Positions 27,820-35,963 of a stretch of 64,000 nt of DNA are shown piece by piece (the first letter of the stretch is position 1; each line of letters opens with the position of its first letter). The notes beneath the pieces are model-generated. The model had not been told where the DNA came from. It saw only the letters and a program-made list of their open reading frames with translations, and ran no database searches. The stretch is from NCBI RefSeq assembly GCF_013415905.1, contig NZ_CP058909.1, forward strand, positions 2,542,001-2,606,000. The letters are read 5' to 3'. This stretch comes from Halosimplex pelagicum (GTDB lineage Archaea; Halobacteriota; Halobacteria; Halobacteriales; Haloarculaceae). Made by a program: the position numbers and the translations under genes.

Positions 27820-28233
27820 ATGGACTACCGACCATTCAGACGGATCCGACAGCCAACCACCCCGTTTGAGAGAGGGTTTTTTCGACTGTATCAGCTTGTT
27901 ACTCCTGGAGCCATCCTCAGTACTATCTGCTTTCTTGGATACGTCGTTATCGGCTTCAGTTTATCATTCGTTGGGGTGTATGAACCAGCGTACTCCGTGA
28001 TGGGGTTTACTGACCCGTTCTTTACGAGTCTGTCATTTCTGACAGGGCTCTTCATCTGTGCGATGTCGGGCACGCTCGCGGTGCTCACGTTCCTGCTTGG
28101 CCCCAACGATACGAAGGCTAATTTCGTTGTTACCATGAGTTTGATCGCGTTTGGGTTTGGGGCTGCTACGATGCGAGTCACATTTGAGCCCGTTCGAGCC
28201 TGTCTCGTGGGGATAATAAGCAGCCTCCTGTAG
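27820..28233 (+). CDS. small membrane protein, operon with glutamate dehydrogenase
   Basis: A 137-aa protein from ATG 27820 with a basic N-terminus (MDYRPFRRIRQ) and three hydrophobic segments: ILSTICFLGYVVIGFSLSFV, FTSLSFLTGLFICAMSGTLA and FVVTMSLIAFGFGAATM. It is not recognised. It starts 4 nt after the gdhB stop and is probably co-expressed. The membrane location is predicted from hydrophobicity; any tie to ammonium or glutamate is speculation. Confidence 0.6.
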   Translation: MDYRPFRRIRQPTTPFERGFFRLYQLVTPGAILSTICFLGYVVIGFSLSFVGVYEPAYSVMGFTDPFFTSLSFLTGLFICAMSGTLAVLTFLLGPNDTKANFVVTMSLIAFGFGAATMRVTFEPVRACLVGIISSLL

Positions 28234-28326
28234 GAAAAGCGATATCATTTTGTTGGATATGAAAGTCAGAGTGGTTACTATATTTAATCTCGAAAACTGC
28301 TCAAGTAGATCCCGACGCTGGGTCGG

Positions 28327-29790
28327 CTACCGCTGACTGATCAGTTCACCGACAGGATACTGATCCGTCCACGGCCGGACTCGTTCGAGCGCTGCAGCGA
28401 CGCTCAAAATATCGGCCTCAGCGAATCGCTGACCAACGATCTGCAATCCGATAGGGAGACCGTCGTCGGTAAACCCAGCAGGAACTGACGCCACAGGGTG
28501 GCCAGTCATATTGAACACCCACGTCAACATCACGTCTGTCGGGACGCCCATCACCGACTGGCCGCCGATTTCGGTTGGATAGCCATCGGTGAGATGCTTG
28601 CTGTACGGTGGGACGGTAAGGGTGGGCGTCACGAGAACGTCGTAGCCGGTCAGCGCGTCCTGGATGCCATCGTACGCAGCAGTTCGGGGCACGTTCTGTA
28701 ATCGGTCGTCGGCAGCGTCGGTCTCCGTTCCCAATGCAATCGTCGACCGAACCGTATCTTCGACGTCTGCCGTCTCGAAGTCGATGTCGTACTGGTCTGC
28801 GAGTTGTTGGGCGAATGCGCTGAAGAAGGCACCAACCTGCGTGACGTACGCCATCGATAGTTCTTCGTACGACGGGAGCGAAACGTCCACGGTATCGACT
28901 GTCGCACCGGCGGCCGCCAGATCAGCGACGGCGGTATCAACCGCCTCACGCACCGTCGATGCAACCGGCTGTAAATCCAGGTTCGGGCTGTACGCAACCG
29001 ATAGCTCAGCAGTCGGCCGGTCGGTGGCCTCGACGTACTTCGTCTCTGGCCGGGGCACACTGAACGGGTCTCGTTCGTCCTGACCTGCAAGAACATCAAG
29101 CAGAAGGGCTGTGTCCTCAGCTGTTCGTGCCATCGGCCCACCCACGAAAAACGGAGAGTGGGTGCTGAATCCGTCGAATGGAACGCGTTCGGGAACGAGT
29201 CCGAATGTCGGTTTTAGCCCGATGACGTTACAGCAGGAGGCCGGAACCCGGAGCGAGCCACCGATGTCTGACCCGGTGGCGAGCGGTACTGCACCCGCTG
29301 CGAGCGCCGCTGCCGAACCACCGGACGAGCCGCCAGCAGACTGGTTATGGTCAAACGGGGTTGGGGTCGATCCAACGAGTCGGTTCTCCGTCTTGATGGT
29401 GTGGCCGAGCGCCGGCGTGTTGGTCGTGCCGACGATGACGGCACCGGCAGCCTCCAGTCGTTCGACCGTGATGGAATCCTCGTCGGCCATGTTATTCTCC
29501 AGCGGAGCGAGTCCCATCGTGTTCCGGACGCCCGCCTTCCGATTCCGGAGATCCTTGATTGCGACTGGCACCCCGTGGAGCGGGCCGAGATCTTCTCCAC
29601 GCGCAGCTGCTGCATCAGCCTTGCGAGCGCTCTCGCGTGCCGATTCCTCGATAACCGTGACGAACGCGTTCAACTCGTCGATTGCTTCGATACGATCTAA
29701 TATTGACTCGAGGAGAGTAAGCACGGACAGGCGTCCAGTACGAATCTCCGACGCGAGTTCGCGTGCCGATCGCTTCGTAAATTCGGCCAT
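28327..29790 (-). CDS. amidase (amidase-signature family)
   Basis: A 487-aa amidase-signature hydrolase. The Ser-cisSer-Lys triad is visible: Lys in VAIKDL, the glycine-serine loop AGGSSGGSAAALAAGAVPLA, and the nucleophile Ser in GSDIGGSLRVPAS. It hydrolyses amides; the substrate cannot be told. The start is ATG 29790 (MAEFTKRSA). A much longer frame on this strand continues upstream but only mirrors the proviral integrase and was rejected. Its 5' side faces the provirus: only 72 nt separate its start from the integrase start, so its native promoter may have been altered by integration. Confidence 0.92.
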   Translation of the reverse strand: MAEFTKRSARELASEIRTGRLSVLTLLESILDRIEAIDELNAFVTVIEESARESARKADAAAARGEDLGPLHGVPVAIKDLRNRKAGVRNTMGLAPLENNMADEDSITVERLEAAGAVIVGTTNTPALGHTIKTENRLVGSTPTPFDHNQSAGGSSGGSAAALAAGAVPLATGSDIGGSLRVPASCCNVIGLKPTFGLVPERVPFDGFSTHSPFFVGGPMARTAEDTALLLDVLAGQDERDPFSVPRPETKYVEATDRPTAELSVAYSPNLDLQPVASTVREAVDTAVADLAAAGATVDTVDVSLPSYEELSMAYVTQVGAFFSAFAQQLADQYDIDFETADVEDTVRSTIALGTETDAADDRLQNVPRTAAYDGIQDALTGYDVLVTPTLTVPPYSKHLTDGYPTEIGGQSVMGVPTDVMLTWVFNMTGHPVASVPAGFTDDGLPIGLQIVGQRFAEADILSVAAALERVRPWTDQYPVGELISQR

Positions 29791-29862
29791 GATTGGTGGA
29801 CGTGTAGAACCAGGGGTTTTTCGCACCATTGCTTTATGAAAGAGGACTCTCTTTGACCGCTC
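29791..29862. other. left junction of the provirus (attL expected here)
   Basis: A 72-nt gap between the host amidase start (minus) and the proviral integrase start (plus). G+C rises abruptly to the right, so the host-virus junction should lie in this gap. TATA-like GCTTTATGAAAG at about 29830-29841 could serve the integrase. No tRNA piece or direct repeat is visible; the right end is outside the window. Confidence 0.5.
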
Positions 29863-31173
29863 ATGCCGACCGACGACTTCAGTGGGTTCCGCCGGCGCTA
29901 CGACAACGCCCTCCAGCGCCTGTCCGAGGCGGACATCCACCCCGACGACCACGACGCCATCCGCTCGTGGCTCCGCGCCCGTGACGGCGACCTCGCCGTC
30001 TCCTCGCTCGGCCAGTACGCCAACCGGCTCCGTCGCCTCGCCGAGTGGTCCGACGTTCCGCTCGTCGAGCTCGACCTCGACGACGTCCAGGAGCTGTTCT
30101 TTCGCGTCCGTCGCGACGACTCCATCGGCCGCGGCGGCCAGCCCAGCGACGCCACCGTCTACAACTACCAGGCCGCGCTGTCGACCTGGGCGACCGACCG
30201 CGGCGAGGACTGGGTCAAGGACTTCGACCCCGACAAGCCCGACGACCAGGAACACACCGTCGACGAGGCGGACATGCTCTCGCAGGACGACGTCGGCGAC
30301 CTCGTCGAGGCCGCGCGGCGGCCGCGCAACCAGGCGCTCGTCGAGTTCCTCGCCGACACCGGCGCCCGGCTCACCCTCGCCGGGTCGCTCCGGGTCAAGG
30401 ACGTCGACCTCGAAGGCGAGCGGGCGACCTACACGCCGAACCGCAACGCGATCGGTCTGAAGGGCGCAACCATCCAGCCCTACCCCATCATCGACGCGAA
30501 GGCGTCGCTGCGGGTGTACCTGAACCACTCCCATCCCAGGCCCGACGAGCCCGAGGCGGCGCTGTTCCACACCTTCGACGAGTGCGGCCCCGTCGCCGAG
30601 GAGGACGGGGCGCTCTCGCCGTCGCGCTTCAAAAGCATCCTGACGACGCTCGCCGACCGCGCGGAGGTCGACAAACCTGTCAACCCCCACAACTTCAGGC
30701 ACTCGGCGGTCACCCGGATGTGGCGCGAAGGGTACGATAAACAGGAGATCCAGCACCGCGTCCAGTGGTCGCTCGACACGGACATGTGGCAGCGGTACGT
30801 CCACGTCACGGCCGAGCAGATGAACGAGGAGATCTTCGCCGGCGCCGGGCTCGTCGACGACGACGAGAGCCTCTCGCGGGAACGGAAGCGCTGCGGGAAC
30901 TGCCGTGAGCCCGTCTCCCCGTCCGCCCGCTGGTGTCCGAACTGCGGCGAGGCGGTCACGAAAGAGGCGCGCGAGCGCCAGCAGGCCGGTCGCCAGTCCA
31001 TGATGTCGGGTATCGAAACCGTCCGCGCCGGCCAGCGTGTCTCCCTCCGCACGCAGGGCGTCGGCATCCTCGACGTGGACCCGAGCCGCCTGGGTCACGC
31101 CGAATCCCCTCCCTCGTCGGACCCGGTCGACTCGTCGTCATCGTCCTCGTCGATCGAGTCGAGGAACGACTGA
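29863..31173 (+). CDS. proviral tyrosine integrase with zinc-ribbon tail
   Basis: A 436-aa tyrosine recombinase. It has an N-terminal SAM-like domain (about 20-115) and a catalytic domain with Arg169 (DTGARLTLAG), Lys200 (NAIGLKGA), His276-x-x-Arg279 (HNFRH), a WSLDTDMW segment and nucleophile Tyr312 (WQRYVHVT). After the catalytic domain comes a four-Cys zinc ribbon (Cys344/347/358/361: CGNC...CPNC) and an acidic Ser-rich tail, an arrangement known in haloarchaeal viral integrases. The gene is much richer in G+C than the host genes to its left. Its 3' end overlaps the last early-operon gene on the other strand by 79 nt. Confidence 0.92.
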   Translation: MPTDDFSGFRRRYDNALQRLSEADIHPDDHDAIRSWLRARDGDLAVSSLGQYANRLRRLAEWSDVPLVELDLDDVQELFFRVRRDDSIGRGGQPSDATVYNYQAALSTWATDRGEDWVKDFDPDKPDDQEHTVDEADMLSQDDVGDLVEAARRPRNQALVEFLADTGARLTLAGSLRVKDVDLEGERATYTPNRNAIGLKGATIQPYPIIDAKASLRVYLNHSHPRPDEPEAALFHTFDECGPVAEEDGALSPSRFKSILTTLADRAEVDKPVNPHNFRHSAVTRMWREGYDKQEIQHRVQWSLDTDMWQRYVHVTAEQMNEEIFAGAGLVDDDESLSRERKRCGNCREPVSPSARWCPNCGEAVTKEARERQQAGRQSMMSGIETVRAGQRVSLRTQGVGILDVDPSRLGHAESPPSSDPVDSSSSSSSIESRND

Positions 31174-31301
31174 AAGACCCAGGCGTCCGGGGCGTCGCTG
31201 TTGGCCTCGCGCTCGATGAGGTCGCGGTGGTCGCGGATCCACTGGTCGATATCCGTCTCGCCCGGCACGAACTCGCGGACTCTCTGTTCGGTCTGGCTCA
31301 T
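31095..31301 (-). CDS. small acidic viral protein, last gene of early operon
   Basis: A 68-aa protein, helical then very acidic (MSQTEQRVREFVPG; tail IDEDDDDESTGSDEGG). It is not recognised. Its ATG overlaps the previous gene's stop by 4 nt (ATGA). Its 3' end runs antisense into the integrase tail-coding region, so the two transcripts converge and overlap by about 80 nt. Confidence 0.55.
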   Translation of the reverse strand: MSQTEQRVREFVPGETDIDQWIRDHRDLIEREANSDAPDAWVFQSFLDSIDEDDDDESTGSDEGGDSA

Positions 31302-31606
31302 GCAGTATCGGCCTCCTGTCGGCGTTCGCGAGCAGCGGCCTGCAGCGTCCCTCGGGCCCGCAGGTCAGCGTCCGGCGCCGTCACGGCCTCGAAGGCGTCG
31401 CGACGGCGCCACCGCTCGGCCAGCTCCTCGGAGATCAGCCCGACGCCCTCGCAGAGGGCGCACAGGTTGTCCCCGTGCATACAGTGTCCCTGCGCGTGAC
31501 ACAGATCGTCGATGCACTCGACGTGCTCTCCGTTACCCCCGCAGCGGATGCAGTCGAGCCACTCGACGTCGTAGTACGGCGCCGGGTCGACGATGGGCTC
31601 AATCAT
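31298..31606 (-). CDS. cysteine-rich viral zinc-binding protein
   Basis: A 102-aa protein with a DnaJ-like run of CxxCxG-type knuckles: CIRCGGNG, CIDDLC, HCMHGDNLC and CALCEGVG, so it probably binds two zinc ions. The C-terminus is helical and Arg/Ala-rich (RGTLQAAARERRQ). Overlaps of 4 and 8 nt with its neighbours show tight coupling. The function is unknown; nucleic-acid or protein binding is likely from the zinc knuckles. Confidence 0.62.
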   Translation of the reverse strand: MIEPIVDPAPYYDVEWLDCIRCGGNGEHVECIDDLCHAQGHCMHGDNLCALCEGVGLISEELAERWRRRDAFEAVTAPDADLRARGTLQAAARERRQEADTA

Positions 31607-31883
31607 CGCCCATCACCGTCCGAACCGTCTCGCGAATCGGTCCATCCCCCTGGATGTCGGTCGTGCCCTCGGGCCACCGCCACACGAGCTCCTTCCCGCC
31701 GTCGGTCTCGATCACGATCATGAGTCCCTCGCTGGTGAGCTGGTCGTAGGCGTACAGCAGCGGGGAGAACCCCGGCCCCAAGTCGTGGCGGTACCGACCG
31801 ACCTTCGCGTAGGCCATGACCAGCTTGTGTCGCCGGCGCCGGACTCTCCAGCTCCGGTAGGCGTCACGAAGACGGTCAATCAT
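31599..31883 (-). CDS. small viral protein, unknown
   Basis: A 94-aa protein with a very basic N-terminus (MIDRLRDAYRSWRVRRRRHK) and a beta-rich middle (LMIVIETDGGKELVWRWP). It is unusual in this operon for being basic, which could suit nucleic-acid binding. An 8-nt overlap (ATGATTGA) joins it to the gene downstream and a 4-nt overlap to the gene upstream. Confidence 0.55.
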   Translation of the reverse strand: MIDRLRDAYRSWRVRRRRHKLVMAYAKVGRYRHDLGPGFSPLLYAYDQLTSEGLMIVIETDGGKELVWRWPEGTTDIQGDGPIRETVRTVMGDD

Positions 31884-32356
31884 CGGTCATCACCCGCCTC
31901 GACGATTTTCGCTGCTGCCTCTGCAGAGTAATGGTCCGGAACACTCCCCTCGCGGAGGAACGTCTCGCAGCCGGTACAGCGGCCACTCTGGTGAACGCTG
32001 GCGACGAGCCGCTCGCACCGGTCACAGAACCGATACCCGGTGGGGTTCTCGTCGTTGCAGACGATTGCGTTCGGGTGCTCGCGGTGGCCCTTGCAGATGT
32101 GACGATACCCCATCGTTCCCAGGATGTCCGTGCGGATGTGCTGTTCATCCCCGGCGACCGGGACGTTACAGAAGACACACCGCGAACCGTCGAGTTCCTG
32201 GAGCGCCCGGATGTTACCCCCACAGTACGGGCACTCGGTGTCGTCGGCGAGCGCGACATCCTCGATGAACTCCCGGTCATCGCGAAGGTCGTGGGACCCG
32301 GTGACTTCGAGGTCGAAGCACCCCCGTGGACAGGAGAGGTCGACCGTCTCAGTCAT
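31880..32356 (-). CDS. multi-zinc-knuckle viral protein
   Basis: A 158-aa protein from ATG 32356 (MTETVDLSCPRGC), chosen because it gives the 8-nt overlap (ATGACTGA) seen repeatedly in this operon. It holds several Cys pairs: CPRGC, CPYCGGN, CVFCNVP, FCDRCER and CTGCETF, with a His-rich middle (HICKGHREHPN). It probably coordinates two or three zinc ions. The family is not recognised. Confidence 0.6.
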   Translation of the reverse strand: MTETVDLSCPRGCFDLEVTGSHDLRDDREFIEDVALADDTECPYCGGNIRALQELDGSRCVFCNVPVAGDEQHIRTDILGTMGYRHICKGHREHPNAIVCNDENPTGYRFCDRCERLVASVHQSGRCTGCETFLREGSVPDHYSAEAAAKIVEAGDDR

Positions 32357-33716
32357 CGCCCTGAACACCTCGCGAGTGCGTTTTCGGCCCGCTCGCGTCG
32401 ATGACCCAGGCGTACCGGCTGATGTGGAACAGGACGGTCCGCAGCGGATCCTCCTCCATCCCGAGGTCCTCGGCGACGGCGCCGAGGTAGCAGTTCTTAC
32501 CTCGCTCGTCGAGCGCGGCGTGGACGTCGTCGACGGTTACGTCGTCGGGGAGGCGCTTGGCGACCTCCGCGTCGGCGTCGATATCGTCGGTGTCGGGGCC
32601 GACCAGCTCCCGCTGCTCGGGCTCGTGGTCGAGAGCGACCGGCTCGTCGGGGTGGCCGTCGGCGGTGTTGTGGCCGTTGAGTCCGTCCTTGTCGAACGGA
32701 CCCTCGCCGCAGACGCCGCACCACAGGCCGTCCTCGAGCTCGTCGACGGGATCGCCGACGCGATGGTCGTCGTCAGCTGGGACGAGGTCGCCCTCGGCAG
32801 GGTTGGCCGCGCTCGCGATGGGGTCGCCGGCGTGGCCCGCGCCGTCGTGGTGGTCCTCAACCTCGCCGGCGGTCGCGAAGCCGCCCTCGCCGCAGACGCC
32901 GCACCACAGCCCGTCCTCGTCGTCTTCGGTACCGTCCGAGTCCGGGTCCTCGTCGCCGGCGCCGTCGACGGGCTCCAGGCGGACGGAGTCGCCGTCGGGG
33001 ATCGCCCGGATCCGGTCCTCCACGTCGACGCCGATCTCGCGCCGGCCGGGGTCACCCAACTGGACCTGGCTACGGCCGACGGCGTAGTCCGGCCCCTCCG
33101 CGTCGGTCCCGGGGACCAGGTCGGCGCCGTGGGGCCGGTCGACGACCGTCACGCGGTCCGTGTCGAAGTGGTCGGCGACGTCGCCGTTGAGCGTGATCCC
33201 GTAGGACTTGACCGTGACCCATCCGAGTTCGTTGGTCGCTCCGTCTCCGTCGTCGCCATCGGACCCCCCCGTTTCCGGTGCGGGTTCGTCGTTGGCATCG
33301 GCCTCGTCAGCGTTCTCCTCGCCGTCGTCGGGCTCGTCCGGCTCGTCGTCGACGAGGTCCTCGAACTCCGGGAGGACCTCCTCGTCGCGCCCGCCCGAGT
33401 CGGTGTCGGCGTCGCCGTCGTCGAGGTCGCTCGCGTCCTCGACGTTGCTGAGGAACTCCTCGCCGGGGTCGGTCTGGAGATCGTCGACGGACTCGGCCAC
33501 GTCCTCGTCGGTCGCCGGCCCGTCGTCGGCCTCGGTTTCGTCGTCGGCGTCGGCGATATCGGCGCCGACCGGCGCGGTGATCGAGAGCCTCGCGCGGACG
33601 TGGTCGCCGTCGAGGGTCGTCACGACCTCGCGGGCGTCCTCCACGTCGACGCCGTGGTCCTCCAGAAGGGCGACCACGTCGGCGGCCGTCATCATGCCCT
33701 CGTCGAGCGAGGACAT
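32349..33716 (-). CDS. acidic viral protein with twin zinc fingers and winged helix
   Basis: A 455-aa, extremely acidic protein. It has a short N-terminal helical domain (about 1-45), a long Asp/Glu-rich linker (55-160), a beta-rich region (165-245) and two near-identical C2H2-like fingers: GLWCGVCGEGGF...HHDGAGH and GLWCGVCGEGPF...HNTADGH. The C-terminus looks like a winged helix (VDDVHAALDERG, LGAVAEDLGMEEDPLRTVLFH). Such a layout suggests a DNA-associated regulator. It shares one base with the HNH gene stop (TGATG) and 8 nt with the next gene. The family is not recognised. Confidence 0.6.
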   Translation of the reverse strand: MSSLDEGMMTAADVVALLEDHGVDVEDAREVVTTLDGDHVRARLSITAPVGADIADADDETEADDGPATDEDVAESVDDLQTDPGEEFLSNVEDASDLDDGDADTDSGGRDEEVLPEFEDLVDDEPDEPDDGEENADEADANDEPAPETGGSDGDDGDGATNELGWVTVKSYGITLNGDVADHFDTDRVTVVDRPHGADLVPGTDAEGPDYAVGRSQVQLGDPGRREIGVDVEDRIRAIPDGDSVRLEPVDGAGDEDPDSDGTEDDEDGLWCGVCGEGGFATAGEVEDHHDGAGHAGDPIASAANPAEGDLVPADDDHRVGDPVDELEDGLWCGVCGEGPFDKDGLNGHNTADGHPDEPVALDHEPEQRELVGPDTDDIDADAEVAKRLPDDVTVDDVHAALDERGKNCYLGAVAEDLGMEEDPLRTVLFHISRYAWVIDASGPKTHSRGVQGDD

Positions 33717-34357
33717 CAGGCGTCACCTCCCTGGCGTTCAGTATCCGTGCTCTCGTTACCGCTGGTTTCGCCACCGTCGGCCGCGAGATAATCGTCGAGC
33801 GTCAGCTCGTCGGCCGGCCGACGCTCGCCGCTGTTCTCCTCAGCGGTCTTCTCGCGGTGGCAGAACTTGCACAGCGTCTGAAGGTTGCTCTCGTCGAACG
33901 GGTGACCGCCCTCGGAGACAGGCGTGATGTGGTCGACGTGGAAGCCACCGTTCACCGACTCGACGCCGTAGATCTCGCGGAGGTTGTCCCGAGTCTCCGA
34001 GTAACCGTCGTACTCGTCCTGAGCGTCGTACGGGTTCTTTTCGTCGATCAGGTCCCGAGCCCGCCAGTAGGCTTCTCTCCACCGTTCTTTCGAGAGGCCG
34101 CACATCTGGCAGGTGTAGTCGTCTCGCTCCAGAATCTGCTCGCGGATCACGTCCCAGACGAACATCTTCTGAACCGCGCGGGCGATGCGCTTGCATCGCT
34201 TGGAACAGTAGTTCCAGCGGCCGTCGACGACCGGCTCCTTGCAGACACGGCAGCGGTCACGACGCTCCTGCGGGAACAGCGTGTCCATCGACTTCCGGAG
34301 GTTGCTCCGGTCGGTCATCTCCCAAACCTTCTCGGGGTCGACATCGTCCTCAGGCAT
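33716..34357 (-). CDS. HNH endonuclease
   Basis: A 213-aa nuclease from ATG 34357 (MPEDDVDPEKVW), chosen for its 8-nt overlap (ATGCCTGA) with the upstream gene. An N-terminal zinc knuckle (CRVCKEPV...YCSKRCKR) precedes the HNH core: YTCQMCG, HVDHITPVSEGGHPF, SNLQTLCKFCHREKT. The His-Asn-His pattern and both CxxC pairs are intact. In viruses such enzymes act in packaging, homing or host-DNA attack; its place in the early operon, far from the head genes, favours a non-packaging role. Confidence 0.85.
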   Translation of the reverse strand: MPEDDVDPEKVWEMTDRSNLRKSMDTLFPQERRDRCRVCKEPVVDGRWNYCSKRCKRIARAVQKMFVWDVIREQILERDDYTCQMCGLSKERWREAYWRARDLIDEKNPYDAQDEYDGYSETRDNLREIYGVESVNGGFHVDHITPVSEGGHPFDESNLQTLCKFCHREKTAEENSGERRPADELTLDDYLAADGGETSGNESTDTERQGGDA

Positions 34358-34925
34358 CGCGACCACCCCGAACGTTCTCGTGAAATTTCTCCCAGTACTC
34401 GTCTTTCAGGTCCTCAGGGATCTCTTTGCCGTGCTCTTGGAAGACGCCGACATATCTGCCAACGTCGGCGTCCTCGGGGAGTTCGTACAGGTCGGCCGCG
34501 AACTCGGAGAGTTGGGCCGTGACGATCTCCCCATCGTCGTTCCGGCGGACGTTGAGGAAATCGATATCCGCGAGCCCCTCCAGAGACTCCCGAACCGGAT
34601 GGTCCAACTCGTCGCCCAGCTCCTGCTCGACCTCCGAGACGGTGATCCACTTCCCTCGCTCATCGAAGAAGCCGAGCATCCCGTCGCACTCAGTATCGTC
34701 CTCGACAGTACCGCCGTCGGTGGCGACGCGCCGCCCGGGCGACAGCCCGAGATCCTCGGGCCCGTGCTCGGTACGCAGATGAGCCGCATACTTGTAGTAG
34801 TCCTCGCCCCGGGTCGCACCGCAGTGGGGGATCGGACACGCGACCATCTGGAGCCACTCGCCCTCGTGACCATCACTGTCCACGGTGACGAGGTAGTCCT
34901 CGCGTCGGTCGGTGGTGGACGCCAT
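34350..34925 (-). CDS. early-operon viral protein with C2H2-like finger
   Basis: A 191-aa acidic protein from ATG 34925 (MASTTDRREDYLVTV). Residues about 25-60 form a C2H2-like finger (VACPIPHCGATRGEDYYKYAAHLRTEH, split here by a long loop). The C-terminal half is probably a winged helix (ITVSEVEQELGDELDHPVRESL, LADIDFLNVRRNDDGEIV) with a charged tail. It is separated from the upstream gene by 2 nt and overlaps the HNH gene by 8 nt. The function is unknown. Confidence 0.6.
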   Translation of the reverse strand: MASTTDRREDYLVTVDSDGHEGEWLQMVACPIPHCGATRGEDYYKYAAHLRTEHGPEDLGLSPGRRVATDGGTVEDDTECDGMLGFFDERGKWITVSEVEQELGDELDHPVRESLEGLADIDFLNVRRNDDGEIVTAQLSEFAADLYELPEDADVGRYVGVFQEHGKEIPEDLKDEYWEKFHENVRGGRDA

Positions 34926-34927
34926 CG

Positions 34928-35179
34928 TCACCGCACCTCCGTCACGTCGAGGACGGCCACGTCGGTCACGATCGCCGCGTCGCTGCGGACGGCCGCGGCG
35001 GTCCCGGCGTCGGTCCGGCGGACTTCGACATCGTCCCGCGGGCACATGATGACCTCGTCGACGGCGTCGATGCACACCGGCCCGGCGTCGCCCGCGACCG
35101 GCCGCGTTGCCCCCTCGCTCTCGTCGAGGTAGCTGTCGATGGCCTCCTTGACGTGGTCGCGAACGTTCTCCTCAGACAT
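34928..35179 (-). CDS. small early-operon viral protein
   Basis: An 83-aa protein from ATG 35179 (MSEENVRDHVKEAIDSYL), with an 8-nt overlap with the previous gene. It has an N-terminal helix and a Val-rich beta second half (DAAIVTDVAVLDVTEV). No family is recognised. Confidence 0.55.
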   Translation of the reverse strand: MSEENVRDHVKEAIDSYLDESEGATRPVAGDAGPVCIDAVDEVIMCPRDDVEVRRTDAGTAAAVRSDAAIVTDVAVLDVTEVR

Positions 35180-35963
35180 CCGACTCACCTCCGTCGGCGT
35201 CGACCAGCTCCGCCAGCGGCCGGCAGTCGTGGTCGTCCAGGTCGGCAAGCTCGTCGAACACGCGCAGACAGATGTCGCATTTGTGCGGGGCCTCGTCGGT
35301 CGCGAACGCCCCGTCCTGGGGGCCCTGCGCGCCGGCGCCCGCTGCGGTCGGGCTGTGGCCGCCGTCGGTCGCGACCGGCGTGGCGCCGGCGGGGTTGTCC
35401 TCGCAGGGCGTGAACCACCTGAGCGTCTCGTAGGCGCGGCGCCGGCGCTGCGGATGCGGCGGGATGTTCGCCGAGTACATGTTCTCCTCGTCGCGACAGC
35501 GGTCGCCGACGCCGGCGTCGCACTCGGGACAGGCGACGCCGACCGCGGGCTCGCGCCCGTCGACGACGAGCTCGCAGTTGACGCACACGGTGATCGTCGC
35601 GTCGTCGTCGGTGATGCGGGCCCACTGGTGGGCGTCGTCGACGATCTCCGGGTCGCTCGTGCTCGCGTGGATGTTGCAGACGGGGTCGTCGTTGCTCAGG
35701 TAGGCGTTGTTCGAGCAGGGCTTGCCCGCCCCGGTGAGCGCGAGGCAGTCGGCGTCGACGGCGGCGCCGTGGACGACCGCATGGTACGACCACTTGATCG
35801 GCTTCGGGAGATCCTCGCCGCCGTCGGTCGCGACGGCGCGCTCGATGTCCACGTCGTGCATCTCCTTCTGCTCGTGGTCCTCGGCCCACTCGGCGACCTT
35901 CCCGAGGTCCGGGTCGGTGTAGGTGTCGTGGCAGTCGCCACAGGTGGCTCGGTGGACCGTCAT
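35172..35963 (-). CDS. multi-zinc-finger viral protein
   Basis: A 263-aa protein from ATG 35963 with four Cys/His clusters: N-terminal CGDCHDTYTD...H; CSNNAYL...CNIH; CVNCEL...CPECDAGVGDRC...HPQRRRRA (a CxxC-x2-GxxC-x-HPxR pattern also seen in phage proteins); and a C-terminal C2H2-like CDICLRVFDELADLDDHDC. It probably binds DNA or RNA. It overlaps by 4 nt upstream and 8 nt downstream. The repeated fragment ATDGG marks linkers shared with other proteins of this provirus. Confidence 0.6.
   Translation of the reverse strand: MTVHRATCGDCHDTYTDPDLGKVAEWAEDHEQKEMHDVDIERAVATDGGEDLPKPIKWSYHAVVHGAAVDADCLALTGAGKPCSNNAYLSNDDPVCNIHASTSDPEIVDDAHQWARITDDDATITVCVNCELVVDGREPAVGVACPECDAGVGDRCRDEENMYSANIPPHPQRRRRAYETLRWFTPCEDNPAGATPVATDGGHSPTAAGAGAQGPQDGAFATDEAPHKCDICLRVFDELADLDDHDCRPLAELVDADGGESDV

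Noticed and set aside
29791..29862. tRNA-derived att site at the provirus left end
   Set aside because: No tRNA 3' end is visible in the 72-nt gap.
29791..31098. Upstream in-frame extension of the amidase gene, over 400 codons on the minus strand
   Set aside because: It is the antisense of the integrase gene in GC-rich DNA. The amidase family N-terminus fits MAEFTKRSA at 29790.
32124..33791. Plus-strand 555-codon open frame
   Set aside because: Antisense to the acidic zinc-finger gene, whose coding strand fits the overlapping operon.
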